A program made the translations under genes and the position numbers. A DNA stretch of 64,000 bases from assembly GCF_026210795.1 (NCBI RefSeq), contig NC_089445.1, forward strand, positions 3,100,001 to 3,164,000, in the 5' to 3' direction. This DNA is from Rhizophagus irregularis (taxonomy: Eukaryota; Glomeromycota; Glomeromycetes; Glomerales; Glomeraceae). Shown here piece after piece: positions 11,514 through 21,540 of this stretch (its first letter is position 1; each line of letters opens with the position of its first letter). The notes beneath the pieces were generated by a model. The model made no database searches and was not told the DNA's origin. It worked only from the letters and a program-made list of their open reading frames with translations.

Positions 11514-11926
11514 TTAGTTCATTAAAATCAGCTCTAGTGGCAAAATATTGCGCAAACTACACCGTATACTAAGGTACTCGGTATTCAACTTTTTTAGCAC
11601 AAGTAATTGTTCACGCATAACTGATAACTGATCCGTAAGCTCTTCATTCGTATTCTAAAATAAAATATTATATATCCTTGCAGCCTCAAGTTCTCTTTGG
11701 TTTCTTCTAGCTTTTCTTTCCAATCCTTCCTTTTGAGTTACAGTAGCTTTTTGTACATTATCTCCCAATTTGATTGTTGAGAAAAATAATAAAAAATAAA
11801 TTAAGCTTCAAATTTGTTAAATTCACAAATAATTGTAATTTCTCTACTGTCAACGATTGTCATCAAATAAGAAAAAATTATTTGTTAATAGTTCATCACG
11901 AACTTGCTTATTTGCACCATTCGACA
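11514..11926 (-). pseudogene. Small decayed gene with bZIP-like basic/coiled-coil segment
   Basis: Three protein-like blocks lie in order on the minus strand. First, an ATG-initiated block beginning MSNGANKQVRDELL. Second, a block containing ATVTQKEGLERKARRNQREL. Third, NEELTDQLSVMREQLLVL with leucines at heptad-like spacing, ending at a stop codon. The last two resemble a basic region followed by a leucine zipper. The breaks between blocks do not show proper donor sites: the second ends at GGATAT followed by a TTTTATTTTAG acceptor-like string. I therefore read it as a decayed gene or one missing sequence. Protein-like composition is clear; the bZIP assignment is tentative. Confidence 0.35.
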
Positions 11927-12929
11927 TTATATTATTCAAACATTGACAAGTAATTTATTACGCCCAATAATTTGATCACTATATAATAAAAAAATTCTTC
12001 CGACATTTCCATATAAATAATTTGCGCCCAATCTATCCCATATTTATTATGGTTATTAATTTGGTTGTTGCACGTTTTCCAATTTGTGTGGCTAATCCGA
12101 TTCCGGCTAATGAAATTTTGATCGGATATTTTTTTTCTTGCTAATGAGATAATTCAAAGTTTAATTTGAAAAAAAAAAATATTTTTAAATTAGTTTTTTT
12201 TTTTCAACTGAAAAATAATTTTATCTTTTATTTTTAATAAAACTTAAATATTTAATAATTTTAATAATTTTCAAATTTTACGTAATATTTAATATACGTA
12301 TGAACCAAATAATAATAATAATTTAAATACTATATTTTAAAATTTTACTAATTAGCGATGGAATATAGGAAATATTTAAGGGAAGCTCATTTGTCTCCGA
12401 TTTTTCGCTAAAATGATTTATTAAATTTAAGACCATTGATCCTGGTGCAAAGCAACGGGTGACTGTTAGCTTAAAAAAAAGAAAATTAAGAAATTTTACT
12501 GATTTTATCGAGTATAGAAAACAGCTACTATTTCTTTCCTGGTTTGTATGGTTTGTGCGTTAGATTTAGATTACGATTTGATTACAGAGTAACGCTCCTC
12601 ACGAATTCGTGTCTTATTTATATAAAAAAATGTAATAATGAAAAATTATGTATAATTTATTACGATATTTTGTATTATAGATTGTTTAATCAATTTAATA
12701 TTCATCAATTTCATCATGATAATAGTATTACGCTCATGTAATAGTTATTATGAGGAAAAAATATTTTTTCTTGATTAAAATCATGATAGCAATGGAGATT
12801 CCACATGAAATATGTATATTCTGTTATTTCTGTGTATTCTTCTGAATGAAGAATTTTTTCATGAAAATTAATTGCGTGAAAATGTACCTTTTTGATTTAA
12901 TAAATAACATAACGTAAATTATGTAAAAT
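11927..12929. other. Gene-free AT-rich stretch
   Basis: I see nothing that supports a gene. A 65-codon plus-strand ORF at 12544-12741 lacks domain features and splice context. Long runs of A or T are frequent. Confidence 0.4.
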
Positions 12930-13313
12930 GTGATGAAAGCAATGGTACGAATGGGCCTTCAACTCATGGTAGTTGACACAGTTATTAAACCCAATCGTAA
13001 CTCCGTAGCAACCTCACTTGGATATGAGTTCCAAGGTCAAGATAAAGACGATGATATTAACTATGTGAAAGAAGTTCTTGTATATTATATTGAAGAAGTT
13101 GAACATATCATTGTCATTGGGGGCGCTACGTTGGACTTCTTTTATGGACTGCTTCGTCCGCGTGTTTGACTCGGATGCTATGAACAGCTTGTTATGGTTT
13201 CATGGTGATTATTCTAAAATATTGGAAAGAGAGGAAAAGGGACTTAAAAACGGCCGGGAGTGTCATGGTTTTTGTAGAGTCCGAAGGAATTGCTATTGAA
13301 ACTAAGAGTGGTA
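12930..13313 (+). pseudogene. Broken gene related to the ORF at 38708-39676
   Basis: The reading frame starts at MMKAMVRMGLQLMVVDTV, runs through EEVEHIIVIGGATLDFFYGL, and continues in other frames with FDSDAMNSLLWFHGDYSK and VMVFVESEGIAIETKSG, where a GTATGT donor-like string follows. The frame changes about twice, so this copy cannot be a working gene. The order MVVDT, HIIVIG, YGLL, RVF, M..LLW..GD is the same as in the C-terminal half of the ORF at 38708-39676 (MVVDT, HIIVIG, YGLL, RVF, M.QVLWPVGD). The two are therefore diverged members of one family, whose function I cannot name. Its higher GC and codon choice stand out from the flanks. Confidence 0.6.
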
Positions 13314-14644
13314 TGTGCGAATTTCGCTCATATTTTTATTAATATATCTTAAACTATTATATCTATTTCTTCACTTTAACTTTCTTGTTGAAGAAACCAA
13401 AAAGAAGTTGAAAACGAAAAGCTCAAGAAAGAAACGTTATCACTGATTTGGTGTTTGCGTGTACTTTTGATTGATTTTTTTTACGATCATATGATGATGC
13501 TAAGAATACAAAATCAAAATTTTATTTTGAAACGTAAAAAAGCGATTAATATTTTTACAACAAGCGTAAAGAACATATTTTATTTTTTTTTCCATGTACG
13601 ATACAACTAAGCTGTAATTTTCTAGAGTGAATAACCTTATTTTAATTAGTAATTAATTAACTTTAGATAATTGTAATCAATAAAATGTTAATCAATCTTT
13701 AGTAGCAAAAAAATAATAAATCGAACATTAACCATAACATGTCGGCCCTGTTCTGAACGAATCATTCTTTATAAGAAAAGATATTTTGCTATATACAACT
13801 AATCAACTACTAATATTAAACAGAAAATATACATAATATCTCAAATAAATAATTTCATGGATCGTTTCGAATATATTTTCTAAATTGACTATCATAAAGT
13901 AACACAAGCAAACAATGTTATTTCAAGTTTCAATGACAAATTTATTTTTTGTTTATCCCCAACAATATAAACTTAGATTAATTGTTCATAGTATTACATA
14001 GAAGGGCATAGATTTTACCCAGGGATATAAAGTATTGGCCCACATAGTACCAAACCGAACGATTATTGGTTCGCAAGAAGAATTGATTTTATGGGTTACC
14101 ACCTTCCAGGTTAAAATCCGTGAATTTCTTTGGCGTGTGGCTTAATTATTCTCCAAATCGGTTACTTGGGTTTTAATTCATCAATTAGAAAATTCTTATC
14201 TCGATTTAGTTAATAAAATGAATCTTCAAATTTTTGTGTATTATAAAAAAAGAATTAATGTACTGAAAAAGTAACGCTTTACTAAATCTGGCATAAAAAA
14301 ATCGATCTGATAAAATGATTGTTGCATAAAAAAATTAAGCAATCATAAATCTGCACGATACAATTGCTCAAAAAATTATTGCAAAAAAAAAAGTGAAAAT
14401 AATTATGCAAAAAAATGCAAAGTTACAAAATTTATAAAGAAAATTAAACGTAAAAAAATATATATAGCAAAAAAATAAAATTATGCTAAAAAAAAAATAC
14501 TCCCGATCATTGTGATCATTGAATGATTGGATTTTATACTTTTTTTAATTTACCCAATTCAAGTGCTTGGGAAAATACAGATAACCAAATTTTCAGCATA
14601 AATACAAATTTTTTTTGTAAATCTTTATTTCACAGATTCCATCA
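13314..14644. other. Gene-free AT-rich stretch
   Basis: No gene was found. About 14280-14500 is dominated by imperfect GCAAAAAAA/GCATAAAAAAA repeats. The remainder shows no repeats or ORFs worth naming. Confidence 0.4.
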
Positions 14645-15528
14645 ATGGAGACGCGTCGTTCCATTTCATCATTATCAACTGAATCACGTCTTTCAGAAGT
14701 GACAAGTGCAGAAGCGTCAAATTCTACCCGAATTGATGATGAAAAAAAAAAGGATGAAAGTGTAAATAATAATATTTTTTCATTCCTTCTTTAATCAATT
14801 CTATAGGAAGAATAAACAAGATTTTGGGAAACGATAATATAAATAGTACAAATTCATCCATTATTTTAACAAAAAACTGAAACATTGGACTTTTCGAGAT
14901 TTTTGACAGTTGGATTATAGAAAATGTAGATGAATACAAGAAAGGTGCAGCCCATAAATTTTTTTATAAAAAATTAAGAATTCCATCAAGCAAAAGGTTC
15001 AAAAGTGCTAAAAAATTATTAAATGATAAAAAGTAAGTAATTTTGAAGTTTTTAATTATGGTTTACTGTTTTTGGTCATTCTGGCTTGACTTTGATAGAG
15101 GAATTTTGTATTTACATTTTTTTATCAATTTTTTATAAAATCTCAAGAATACAAATCAGTTCTGGAAAACGATGAAACTTCTGAGGCCGAAGAGCGAACT
15201 TTGGCAATAGAAGAAAGGAAATTAGTTATCAGAGAGCAAATGGCCAAAGTTTGCTTTAAAATGGCAAATATAGAAAATGAGCAAGAAGCTAGAAAAGAGC
15301 GAACTTTAGCCATAGAAGAAAGAAAATTAGTTATCAGGGAGCAAACAGCCAAAGTTCGCAAAGAGCAAGAAGCTAGAAGTAAGATAAAATTTTTTATCAT
15401 CAATACAAATGCAATAAATGCAATAAATGTCTTTTCCCCAACTTCTCATCTATTTAACAGCCATAAAGGAAACTTTAACACTCCAAAAAAAACAAAGAAA
15501 ATACACTTTTCATTTATTTCCTTTTTAA
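14645..15528 (+). pseudogene. Decayed coiled-coil protein gene (several exons)
   Basis: Four exon-like blocks are visible. The first is ATG-initiated (METRRSISSLSTESRLSEV) and is followed by a short intron-like stretch. The second contains FEIFDSWIIENVDEYKKGAA. The third, from about 15146, contains EERTLAIEERKLVIREQ. After a GTAAGA...AACAG intron (15379-15460), a short final block ends at a stop near 15528. The third block holds a tandem duplication: the DNA for RTLAIEERKLVIREQ occurs twice, about 15195-15240 and 15298-15345. The second block has an in-frame TGA where tryptophan would fit (about 14877) and the junction to the third block is one base out of phase, so the copy looks inactive. 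The product would be a charged, helical protein of unknown role. Confidence 0.45.
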
Positions 15529-16459
15529 TCACTTTACAATTTTCCTTTATTTTTCAAATTTCTCTAATTACTTTAAAAAAATTTAGTAGTAGTTTACAAA
15601 TTATAGTGTAACAAAAAATTACTGTGTAATACAATAAATAAATCATAATAAATCATAATCTCTTCTATTCGAATGATTTTTTTTTTCATTATAAAATAAA
15701 GACAACATTAAATATTTTTGGATCTCATTTTTATAATCGATTAATCGATTATATAATAGAAATCAATACTTTTATCGATATTTCCAAATTCTTGTACGAC
15801 ACAATATTGTATTATAAAGATAAAACTAGAAAGATAATAAAATATACGAAAAATAATTAAATTATTTAAATATGTTATCCATAAAATATAAGGTACAAAT
15901 TTTTTATTTGCCATTTTTTTTTCTTTTGCAATTATACAAAAAATGAAGTGTCTTATATTTTTAATTAATTATAAAACATGCGATTTTAATAGTGATGATC
16001 TTTATAGCCGTAAAAATTCATTATTTTCAACCTTGTTATTGGTCATCAGATTATCAAATATTTAAGACATTTTCACTTTTTCTAATTTAATTATTAAATA
16101 TTAATGAATCTCATTCACGCTTACATTTTTGTATTATCCTTATTAGAATTTATCACAGCATGTCTTTACATTTTTCATCAAAATTTCCTATTAAAAACCT
16201 GTCTTAATCTTAGATGGGAGTAATTTAAATGATAATGTAAATGATGTGTATCAGTTGTTCGTTTTCAAAATGGTAAGGAATTGATTAGAGCTAATCAAAA
16301 TGAGTCTGAAAATTATTTAAAATGTGGAATTCGAATATGAATTTAAAAATCTCAAAATTATATTCGAACCTCAACTCATTCGAATCTCAAATCTCAACTG
16401 GTATTCAAATATTTTTCTTCGAATCTAGCCTATTTACTGTCGACTAGATTACCATAATA
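15529..16459. other. Gene-free AT-rich stretch
   Basis: No gene was found. A palindrome TAATCGATTAATCGATTA lies at about 15737-15755, and TTCGAATCT/ATTCGAA-type short repeats lie at about 16325-16430. I see nothing else to report. Confidence 0.4.
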
Positions 16460-16840
16460 CAGTCAGACCTCTATTTACCGATAATTGCCTGTACCGATTA
16501 CAATTAATAAGAAAACCTCGTTGTACCGATATTATATATAGTTTCACGATGTAACAATTGTAACATGTACCGATACTTTTCTTTGCCCCTTTATTACATA
16601 GTAAGATGTTACACTGATCTTAATTCGGGTCACACTATAAATTTGGCCAGAGTTAACATCTAAATCATATGACATTTTAATATATGAGATTTTATTGGCT
16701 ATCTGGAGTTTGCATAATGCTGGCAAGAATTGGATTTTGGCCCGCATTATGATTCACTGATGATATGTAGCGATAATTTGATATACCGATATATTTTTTC
16801 CAAAACAATAGTATCGGTACATAACATAGAGGTCCGACTG
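16460..16840. mobile_element. pogo/Tc1-mariner-like MITE, 381 bp, TA target sites
   Basis: The left end CAGTCAGACCTCTATTTACC and the right end GGTACATAACATAGAGGTCC..CTG are inverted repeats. Both ends are next to TA (16458-16459 and 16841-16842). Further inside, ACCGAT and ATCGGT motifs pair. The CAGTC..ACCTCTAT ends are typical of pogo-like elements. No transposase frame is present. The sequence differs from the element at 7443-7644, so it is a separate family. Confidence 0.75.
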
Positions 16841-16842
16841 TA

Positions 16843-17519
16843 CCATTAAATATATTGGCTAAATGTTGTGAAATTTATTTATTAATTGTTTAATTATATA
16901 ATAAAATCTTTTCTAATAATTAAATTAGAATAAATTAAAGAGTATAATGCCTTTTTATCTATGGGAAACTTATTAATCAACATTATGGGCCAGAAAAGAT
17001 CTCTCCAAACTTGCATCTATGTTTACATATGGTATTTGCGAATGTACATTTGACTATGGCACTACATTCATTTTGGTGATTGAATTATATAGACGATAAC
17101 TATTTATTATTAAACCGGCTGAAACAGTTTTCCACAAATAAAATCTTAATTAAAAATTTCATCATAATATCAACATTTGTTTTCGAAAAAACAAATTTTT
17201 TTTTCTACATTTTCAGGACTAAAACTGCTGTGCTTATTTGTAACTAAATTTCCAATATCGGAAAGTAATCTCTTTGAAGAGACCGATGTAGCAGTTAAAA
17301 TTTATGATATCTAATATTTTAACAAAAAGTTAACCATTTAGTATCGTGTATCGTGATACTGTCAAAATTCTATATAAGTATTTTTGTTCAACTACAAATA
17401 AGTACAATCTATCCAAACTAAATAAAACGAAAGCGCAAAAAAAAATTATGGTTATAAAAATAGTGGAGGTCAGCCAGCATAAGTACTAGATAATATAGTA
17501 TATGATGCACAAAAAAGAA
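16843..17519. other. Gene-free stretch downstream of the 12-Cys cluster
   Basis: There is no coding frame. The part near 17400-17519 is likely the 3' untranslated region of the minus-strand gene that ends at 17520. TATCGTGTATCGTGATAC at about 17342 is a short imperfect palindrome. Confidence 0.35.
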
Positions 17520-18380
17520 TCATATTCCGAATTTTCTCCAGCCGATTATGCTTCCTAAACTAGTGACTAGAGATACTACAAGTAGTAGAAAATGTAATTC
17601 TCCCACATCTAAATGGTTAGATAAATTAGAAATAGGCGTTGCTGTAACCGTAACTGTAACAACAGGATAGGATACTTCGGGAGGAGAATTTATAATGTCA
17701 ATTGATTCATCACATATCTCCACATCGTATTTAAAAGATTTGTATCCAGAATCATCTTTAATTTGGCAGAACCCCGACGCCATGGAATCTGAACAGACTA
17801 TAAATTTGGGATTTTTAAGTTCGGTAGGCGGATCAGCCGGCCCTTTTGGTGAAGGAGCTGCGGGTGCTGGAGAAGCTGCGGGTGGAGGAGCTCCGGGTAC
17901 TGGAGGACCTCCGCCGGCTGGAGGATCTCCGGGTGCTGGGCCTTTTGGTGGTGGTGGTGGTGGTGGTGGTGGTGGGGATGGTTGTAATGGTGGTGGTGGT
18001 GGTGGTGGTGGTAGTGAATAATTATAACCATTAATTGAAGAAGCTATGATATTGCGACCTAAGATAATTTCTATCACATTCCAACCGCTTAGCTTGCTAG
18101 TATCGTATGGTAGGTCGGTTACTCCCTTGAGACAATAGATACCACTTTGATATTGGCAGACTGTCTGAGCCAAAGTATCATTTCGATTACAAGCATCTAA
18201 TTGACTAATAAACCAACAATGAGCCATTTTTTTAGTAGAGGTACACATGGAGGGGTTGGCCAAGCAGGGATTATTATCTTCACAACATAATAATTTCCCG
18301 GCTGGTTGTAAACCTCCGAGTACTAACTTACATATAGTACTACCACTCTTACTTTGTCTTTTCACTAATTGCATTTCCAT
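17520..18380 (-). CDS. 12-cysteine membrane protein, proline-rich linker (paralog 1)
   Basis: A single-exon frame of 286 residues. It starts MEMQLVKRQ, with a Kex2-like KR/Q site, and continues with a cysteine-rich domain (CKLVL, LLCCED, CLANP, CTSTKKMAHCW, DACNRND, TVCQY, YCLKGVTD). A linker of proline runs and PPAGGG/PAPAAP units follows, then a second cysteine segment (IVCSDSMASGFCQIKD, EICDE), and a hydrophobic C-terminal segment ending RKFGI. All 12 cysteines are shared with the other three paralogs. There is no N-terminal signal peptide and no acceptor site just before the start that would suggest a missed exon. The family is unnamed to me. A cell-surface or tail-anchored membrane protein is inferred from the cysteines, a possible NLS glycosylation site and the C-terminal segment. 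Confidence 0.8.
   Translation of the reverse strand: MEMQLVKRQSKSGSTICKLVLGGLQPAGKLLCCEDNNPCLANPSMCTSTKKMAHCWFISQLDACNRNDTLAQTVCQYQSGIYCLKGVTDLPYDTSKLSGWNVIEIILGRNIIASSINGYNYSLPPPPPPPPLQPSPPPPPPPPPPKGPAPGDPPAGGGPPVPGAPPPAASPAPAAPSPKGPADPPTELKNPKFIVCSDSMASGFCQIKDDSGYKSFKYDVEICDESIDIINSPPEVSYPVVTVTVTATPISNLSNHLDVGELHFLLLVVSLVTSLGSIIGWRKFGI
17940..18015. repeat. GGT/ACC microsatellite encoding polyproline
   Basis: Two runs of GGT units on the plus strand, at about 17946-17976 and 17988-18015, separated by GGGATGGTTGTAAT. On the coding (minus) strand they give the proline runs of the linker in the gene at 17520-18380. Such runs change length easily. They also create long glycine-rich and histidine-rich ORFs in other frames that are not genes. 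Confidence 0.85.
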
Positions 18381-18460
18381 GTTATAGTATTTTATTTATT
18401 TATAACGTATATTAATAAATTAGTAAAAGTAGAAACCACGACATACATTTGTTAAATGTA

Positions 18461-18505
18461 AAATTATTTTGCAATGCAAAGCCGTAAAAACGAATAAAAG
18501 TTCTG
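18461..18505 (-). promoter_or_regulatory. Upstream block shared by the four 12-Cys genes (copy 1)
   Basis: Read on the minus strand, the sequence has a TTTTTACGGCTTTGCATTGC core between CAGAAC and an AAAATAATTT tail. It aligns with equivalent blocks upstream of the other three paralogs (20380-20425, 21255-21305, 24290-24340). The shared pattern is roughly TTCATTA, GTTA.CG.CTTTT, C.GCATAA. It lies about 80 bp before the start codon here. Conservation outside coding sequence across both orientations suggests a core promoter or transcription-factor site, but could also reflect recent duplication. Confidence 0.45.
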
Positions 18506-19287
18506 TACTTCTTTTTATAAAAATCATTTTCATTTATTCATTTCTCAATAAGAAAAAACTTACCATTTTATTATGACAAATAAAATCTCCAAATTAAATT
18601 AGAAAATAAATAAGAATTGTTTATGGTATTGTTTTACGTTCTCATTTCATTTTCTTTTTTAATCGTTTCATTTGAAATGATGATATTCATCATGCTTGCA
18701 GTATTGTTTACCTGCCTTTGTGCTACAAAACCATCATGCCAGTGTGATACCTTGCAAGGGATAATATCGCATTATAAGATTAAGCAATGGATAATTAATA
18801 AATTAAATGAAGAAAGATAATAATTTCGGTAAAATGCCCTTTCAGCAAACGGTGTCTCGTTAAAATATCCCTTCATCAAAATCAGAGTAAACTTTGAGAT
18901 TGGCGATTTTTTTAACTAATAATTTTGGCATTATTTGTCTGTAAGCAAACCATCAAATATCAATCATGTTTATTTTGCGTAAGTATTTAGATAGGCTTAA
19001 ATGTTTAAATATCAAGCCGTGACTAGCTTTATGTACTTATTATGTAATATTAATTCTTAAGATACAAATATTTCTACCTATTTGAGTGTAATATTAATTC
19101 TTAAGATACAAATATTTCTACCTATTTTGAGGGAAATACGCAAAAGCGTAAGTAATTCAACATGTAAAGCTATTTATTTATTAAATAATCAAATAAAAAT
19201 TCAATAACGACCGCGTGAATAATCTTATACATTAATATATACATTATATATAATACCTATATGTTATATGATATACAAAAAGAAGGA
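18506..19287. other. Intergenic stretch with a 44-bp tandem duplication
   Basis: About 18540-18830 is homologous to about 20465-20760, so the duplication that produced the two minus-strand paralogs included several hundred bases of upstream DNA. A plus-strand ORF of 67 codons at 18617-18820 lies in this part but is not kept open in the other copy, so I do not call it. At 19043-19086 and 19087-19130 a 44-bp unit beginning TGTAATATTAATTCTTAAGA is directly repeated. Confidence 0.55.
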
Positions 19288-20196
19288 TTATAATCCAAAT
19301 TTTTTTGCACTAATTATGTTTCCTAAACTAGAAATTAGAAACACTATAAGTATTAGAGAATATAACCCTCCCGCCTCTAAGTGATTGGAAAAGTTTGTAC
19401 TAGGTTTTGCTGTAACCGTAGTTATAAGAATTTGTGTAACTGTAGTAGTAGCATTAGAAATTTTCGGGAGAGAATTTATAATGTCAACTGAATTATCGCA
19501 TATTTCTACATCGTAGCTAAAAGATTCATATCCAGCATCATCTTGAATTTGACAGATTCCCGAAGTCATAGAATCCGAACAGATTATAGATTTAGGATTT
19601 TGAATTGTGAGTGCTCTGACTGCCAGAGCTTTACCAGGAGCTTTACCATCCGCAGGCGCAGCACCCGCTGGGGGCGCAGGAGCTTTACCATCCGCAGGCG
19701 CAGCACCCGCCGGGGGCGCAGGAGCTTTGCCATCAGGAGCTTTACCGGGAGCTGGAGCTGCTGGTGCTGGTGCTGGTGCTGGTGGTGGAGGAGGAGGAGG
19801 ATACTTACTGACATAACCATTGACTGAAGAAACTGCAGTATTGCGACTTAGGATCACGTCAATTACATTCCAATTGCTTAGACTGCTATTATCGTATGGA
19901 TGGTCGGTTACTCCCTTGAGACAATAGACACCATCCTGATATTGACAAACTGTCTTAGATAAAGCATCATTACGCTTACAAGCATCTAATTGACTAATAA
20001 ACCAACAATGAGCCATTTTATTAGTGGAGGAACAAACGGGGGAATTAGCCAAACAGGGTTGATTATCCTCACAACATAGTAATTGTCCAACTGGATGTAA
20101 ACCCCAGAGTACTAATTGACATACGCTACCACTAGTAGATGTAGTAGATGGTGCTTGTCTTTTATCTAGTGGGTTATTAATACTAGTTACTTCCAT
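19288..20196 (-). CDS. 12-cysteine membrane protein, Ala/Pro linker (paralog 2)
   Basis: A single exon of 302 residues with the same plan as its neighbour at 17520-18380. The head MEVTSINNPLDKRQAP contains an LDKR/Q Kex2-like site. The 12 conserved cysteines are in two groups (CQLVL, LLCCED, CLANS, CSSTNKMAHCW, DACKRND, TVCQY, YCLKG; then ICSDSMTSGICQI, EICDN). The C-terminal hydrophobic segment ends AKKFGL. The linker between the groups is built from PPPPPPP, APAPAPAA and a duplicated GKAPAPPAGAAPAD unit. N-glycosylation motifs (NAT, NFS) occur after the second cysteine group. No signal peptide is visible. The role is unknown; a surface or secretory-pathway protein is inferred. Confidence 0.8.
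   Translation of the reverse strand: MEVTSINNPLDKRQAPSTTSTSGSVCQLVLWGLHPVGQLLCCEDNQPCLANSPVCSSTNKMAHCWFISQLDACKRNDALSKTVCQYQDGVYCLKGVTDHPYDNSSLSNWNVIDVILSRNTAVSSVNGYVSKYPPPPPPPAPAPAPAAPAPGKAPDGKAPAPPAGAAPADGKAPAPPAGAAPADGKAPGKALAVRALTIQNPKSIICSDSMTSGICQIQDDAGYESFSYDVEICDNSVDIINSLPKISNATTTVTQILITTVTAKPSTNFSNHLEAGGLYSLILIVFLISSLGNIISAKKFGL
19617..19800. repeat. 42-bp minisatellite encoding the Ala/Pro linker
   Basis: A unit containing GGAGCTTTACCATCCGCAGG and CGCAGCACCCGC occurs twice almost identically (about 19638-19679 and 19680-19721), with shorter derivatives up to 19800 where GGTGCT and GGAGGA triplets repeat. It is in frame with the gene at 19288-20196. Its GC content is far above that of the flanks. 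Confidence 0.75.
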
Positions 20197-20379
20197 AATA
20201 TAATATTTTAATTATTTATAATATATACTAATTAGTAAAAGTAATGAAAAATCTTGACGTACAGGTTTATAAATTGATAATTATATTTTTTATATTTTTT
20301 TCAATTTTTTTTTTTAATTGTAATTATTATATAGAAAGATGAAATTAATCTAGAGTTAAAATCATTTTTGAAATGTTAT

Positions 20380-20425
20380 AAATAATTTATGCAGAGTAAA
20401 AGCCGCTAACGTAATGAACATTCTG
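20380..20425 (-). promoter_or_regulatory. Upstream block shared by the four 12-Cys genes (copy 2)
   Basis: On the minus strand this reads ATGTTCATTACGTTAGCGGC followed by TTTTACTCTGCATAAATTA. It is the clearest copy of the shared block and lies about 185 bp before the start codon at 20196. An ORF-like ATG inside it encodes a short hydrophobic peptide, but the other three copies do not keep that frame, so I treat it as regulatory rather than as a signal-peptide exon. Confidence 0.45.
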
Positions 20426-21254
20426 TTTGTAGTAAATAAATACTTTTTTTTTTTTATTTTGTCAGAAAAAAATTGATAAATTTTTTAATAATAATTTCTC
20501 TAAACTAAAATTGGAAAGTAAATAAAAGTCCTTTTATGGTGTCATATTACGTTTTCATTATCATTTTTCCTTTTTATTTTGTTATAATTATTTCATTGAC
20601 ATAAATGATATTCACTATGCTTGCAGCATAGACGCCTGTGATACAAACTAACATATGATACCAGCATTATATCCGGCAGGCGATCATTTCTGAGACAAAA
20701 TTCTCGACGTACAATATCGTATTATAAAGTTAAATAATAGTTGATAATATATATATCGCGCTTACTTTGCAAGCTCGTGAGTCATTTTTTGTTAAAGTAG
20801 GTTCAAAAAATAAATAAAATTGAACATTTGCATTTTTTTTTATTTTTTTTTTCAATTACAGTAGTAATTTACGCTAAATATTCACATATTAATAATATTT
20901 AATCAAATAAAAAAAAAGTGTGTACATATATGAAAAATAATTTATTAATTGTTATGTTTGAAAATATCATTGCGTTCTTGAGTTATTCTTATTACTAATT
21001 ATATTAATATGATACAATTGTTTTAGTAAAATGATATAAAAATTCATGGTCGTCAAATTTTTTTTTAATTTTCCGCGGAATAAACTATTGGCTTTGTATA
21101 AATGTATTATTAGTATGATGAATATCATTGCAATAAATGAAAGCTATTTATAATTAAGGTTGATACTAAAAACGAGTTCTCATTTACTAATTTTCAACTT
21201 TCTCGTAAATGAACTACGCAATTTGCGTTTAGCTTAAAATTAATTTTTTTTTTT
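20426..21254. other. Divergent intergenic region between the two pairs of paralogs
   Basis: The left part (to about 20760) is homologous to 18540-18830. About 20752-20775 has GCGCTTACTTTGCAAGC, similar to the hairpin motif at 428-444. The remainder is AT-rich without genes. The two minus-strand and two plus-strand members diverge from here. Confidence 0.4.
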
Positions 21255-21305
21255 GTAAATAAAACTTTCCATTATGTGTTAACGCCTTTTTCCCGCATAA
21301 CAGAT
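21255..21305 (+). promoter_or_regulatory. Upstream block shared by the four 12-Cys genes (copy 3)
   Basis: It reads ACTTTCCATTATGTGTTAAC followed by GCCTTTTTCCCGCATAACAG, about 235 bp upstream of the start at 21541. It is closest to the copy at 24290-24340 and alignable to the two minus-strand copies. Confidence 0.45.
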
Positions 21306-21540
21306 AACAGATAAGTTATTTTAATTTAACTTAAAAATGCATTTCATTTGGTAGAGATGATCGACATAATTAAACAAAGTTCGTTCATTAAAAAAAAAAA
21401 AGTATAATTATAATTTCATACATTCGGCAGATTTTAGATTTCTCTCTAAAATACCTCTAAGATTAATTTTCATTAATTATTCAAAATAATTACATTAGTT
21501 AATTTATTATAAACTATTAAACAAAAGACAGATTACGGCT

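Noticed and set aside
17695-18034. Long Gly-rich, His-rich and Leu/Val-rich ORFs in other frames of the proline linker
   Set aside because: They are translations of the GGT microsatellite in frames other than that of the conserved 12-Cys gene.
18617-18820. 67-codon hydrophobic ORF between paralogs 1 and 2
   Set aside because: The homologous stretch upstream of paralog 2 does not keep the frame open.
20385-20430. Signal-peptide exon (MFITLAAFTLHKLFITF) upstream of paralog 2
   Set aside because: The frame is not kept in the aligned blocks upstream of the other three paralogs, and no matching donor/acceptor pair joins it to the gene.
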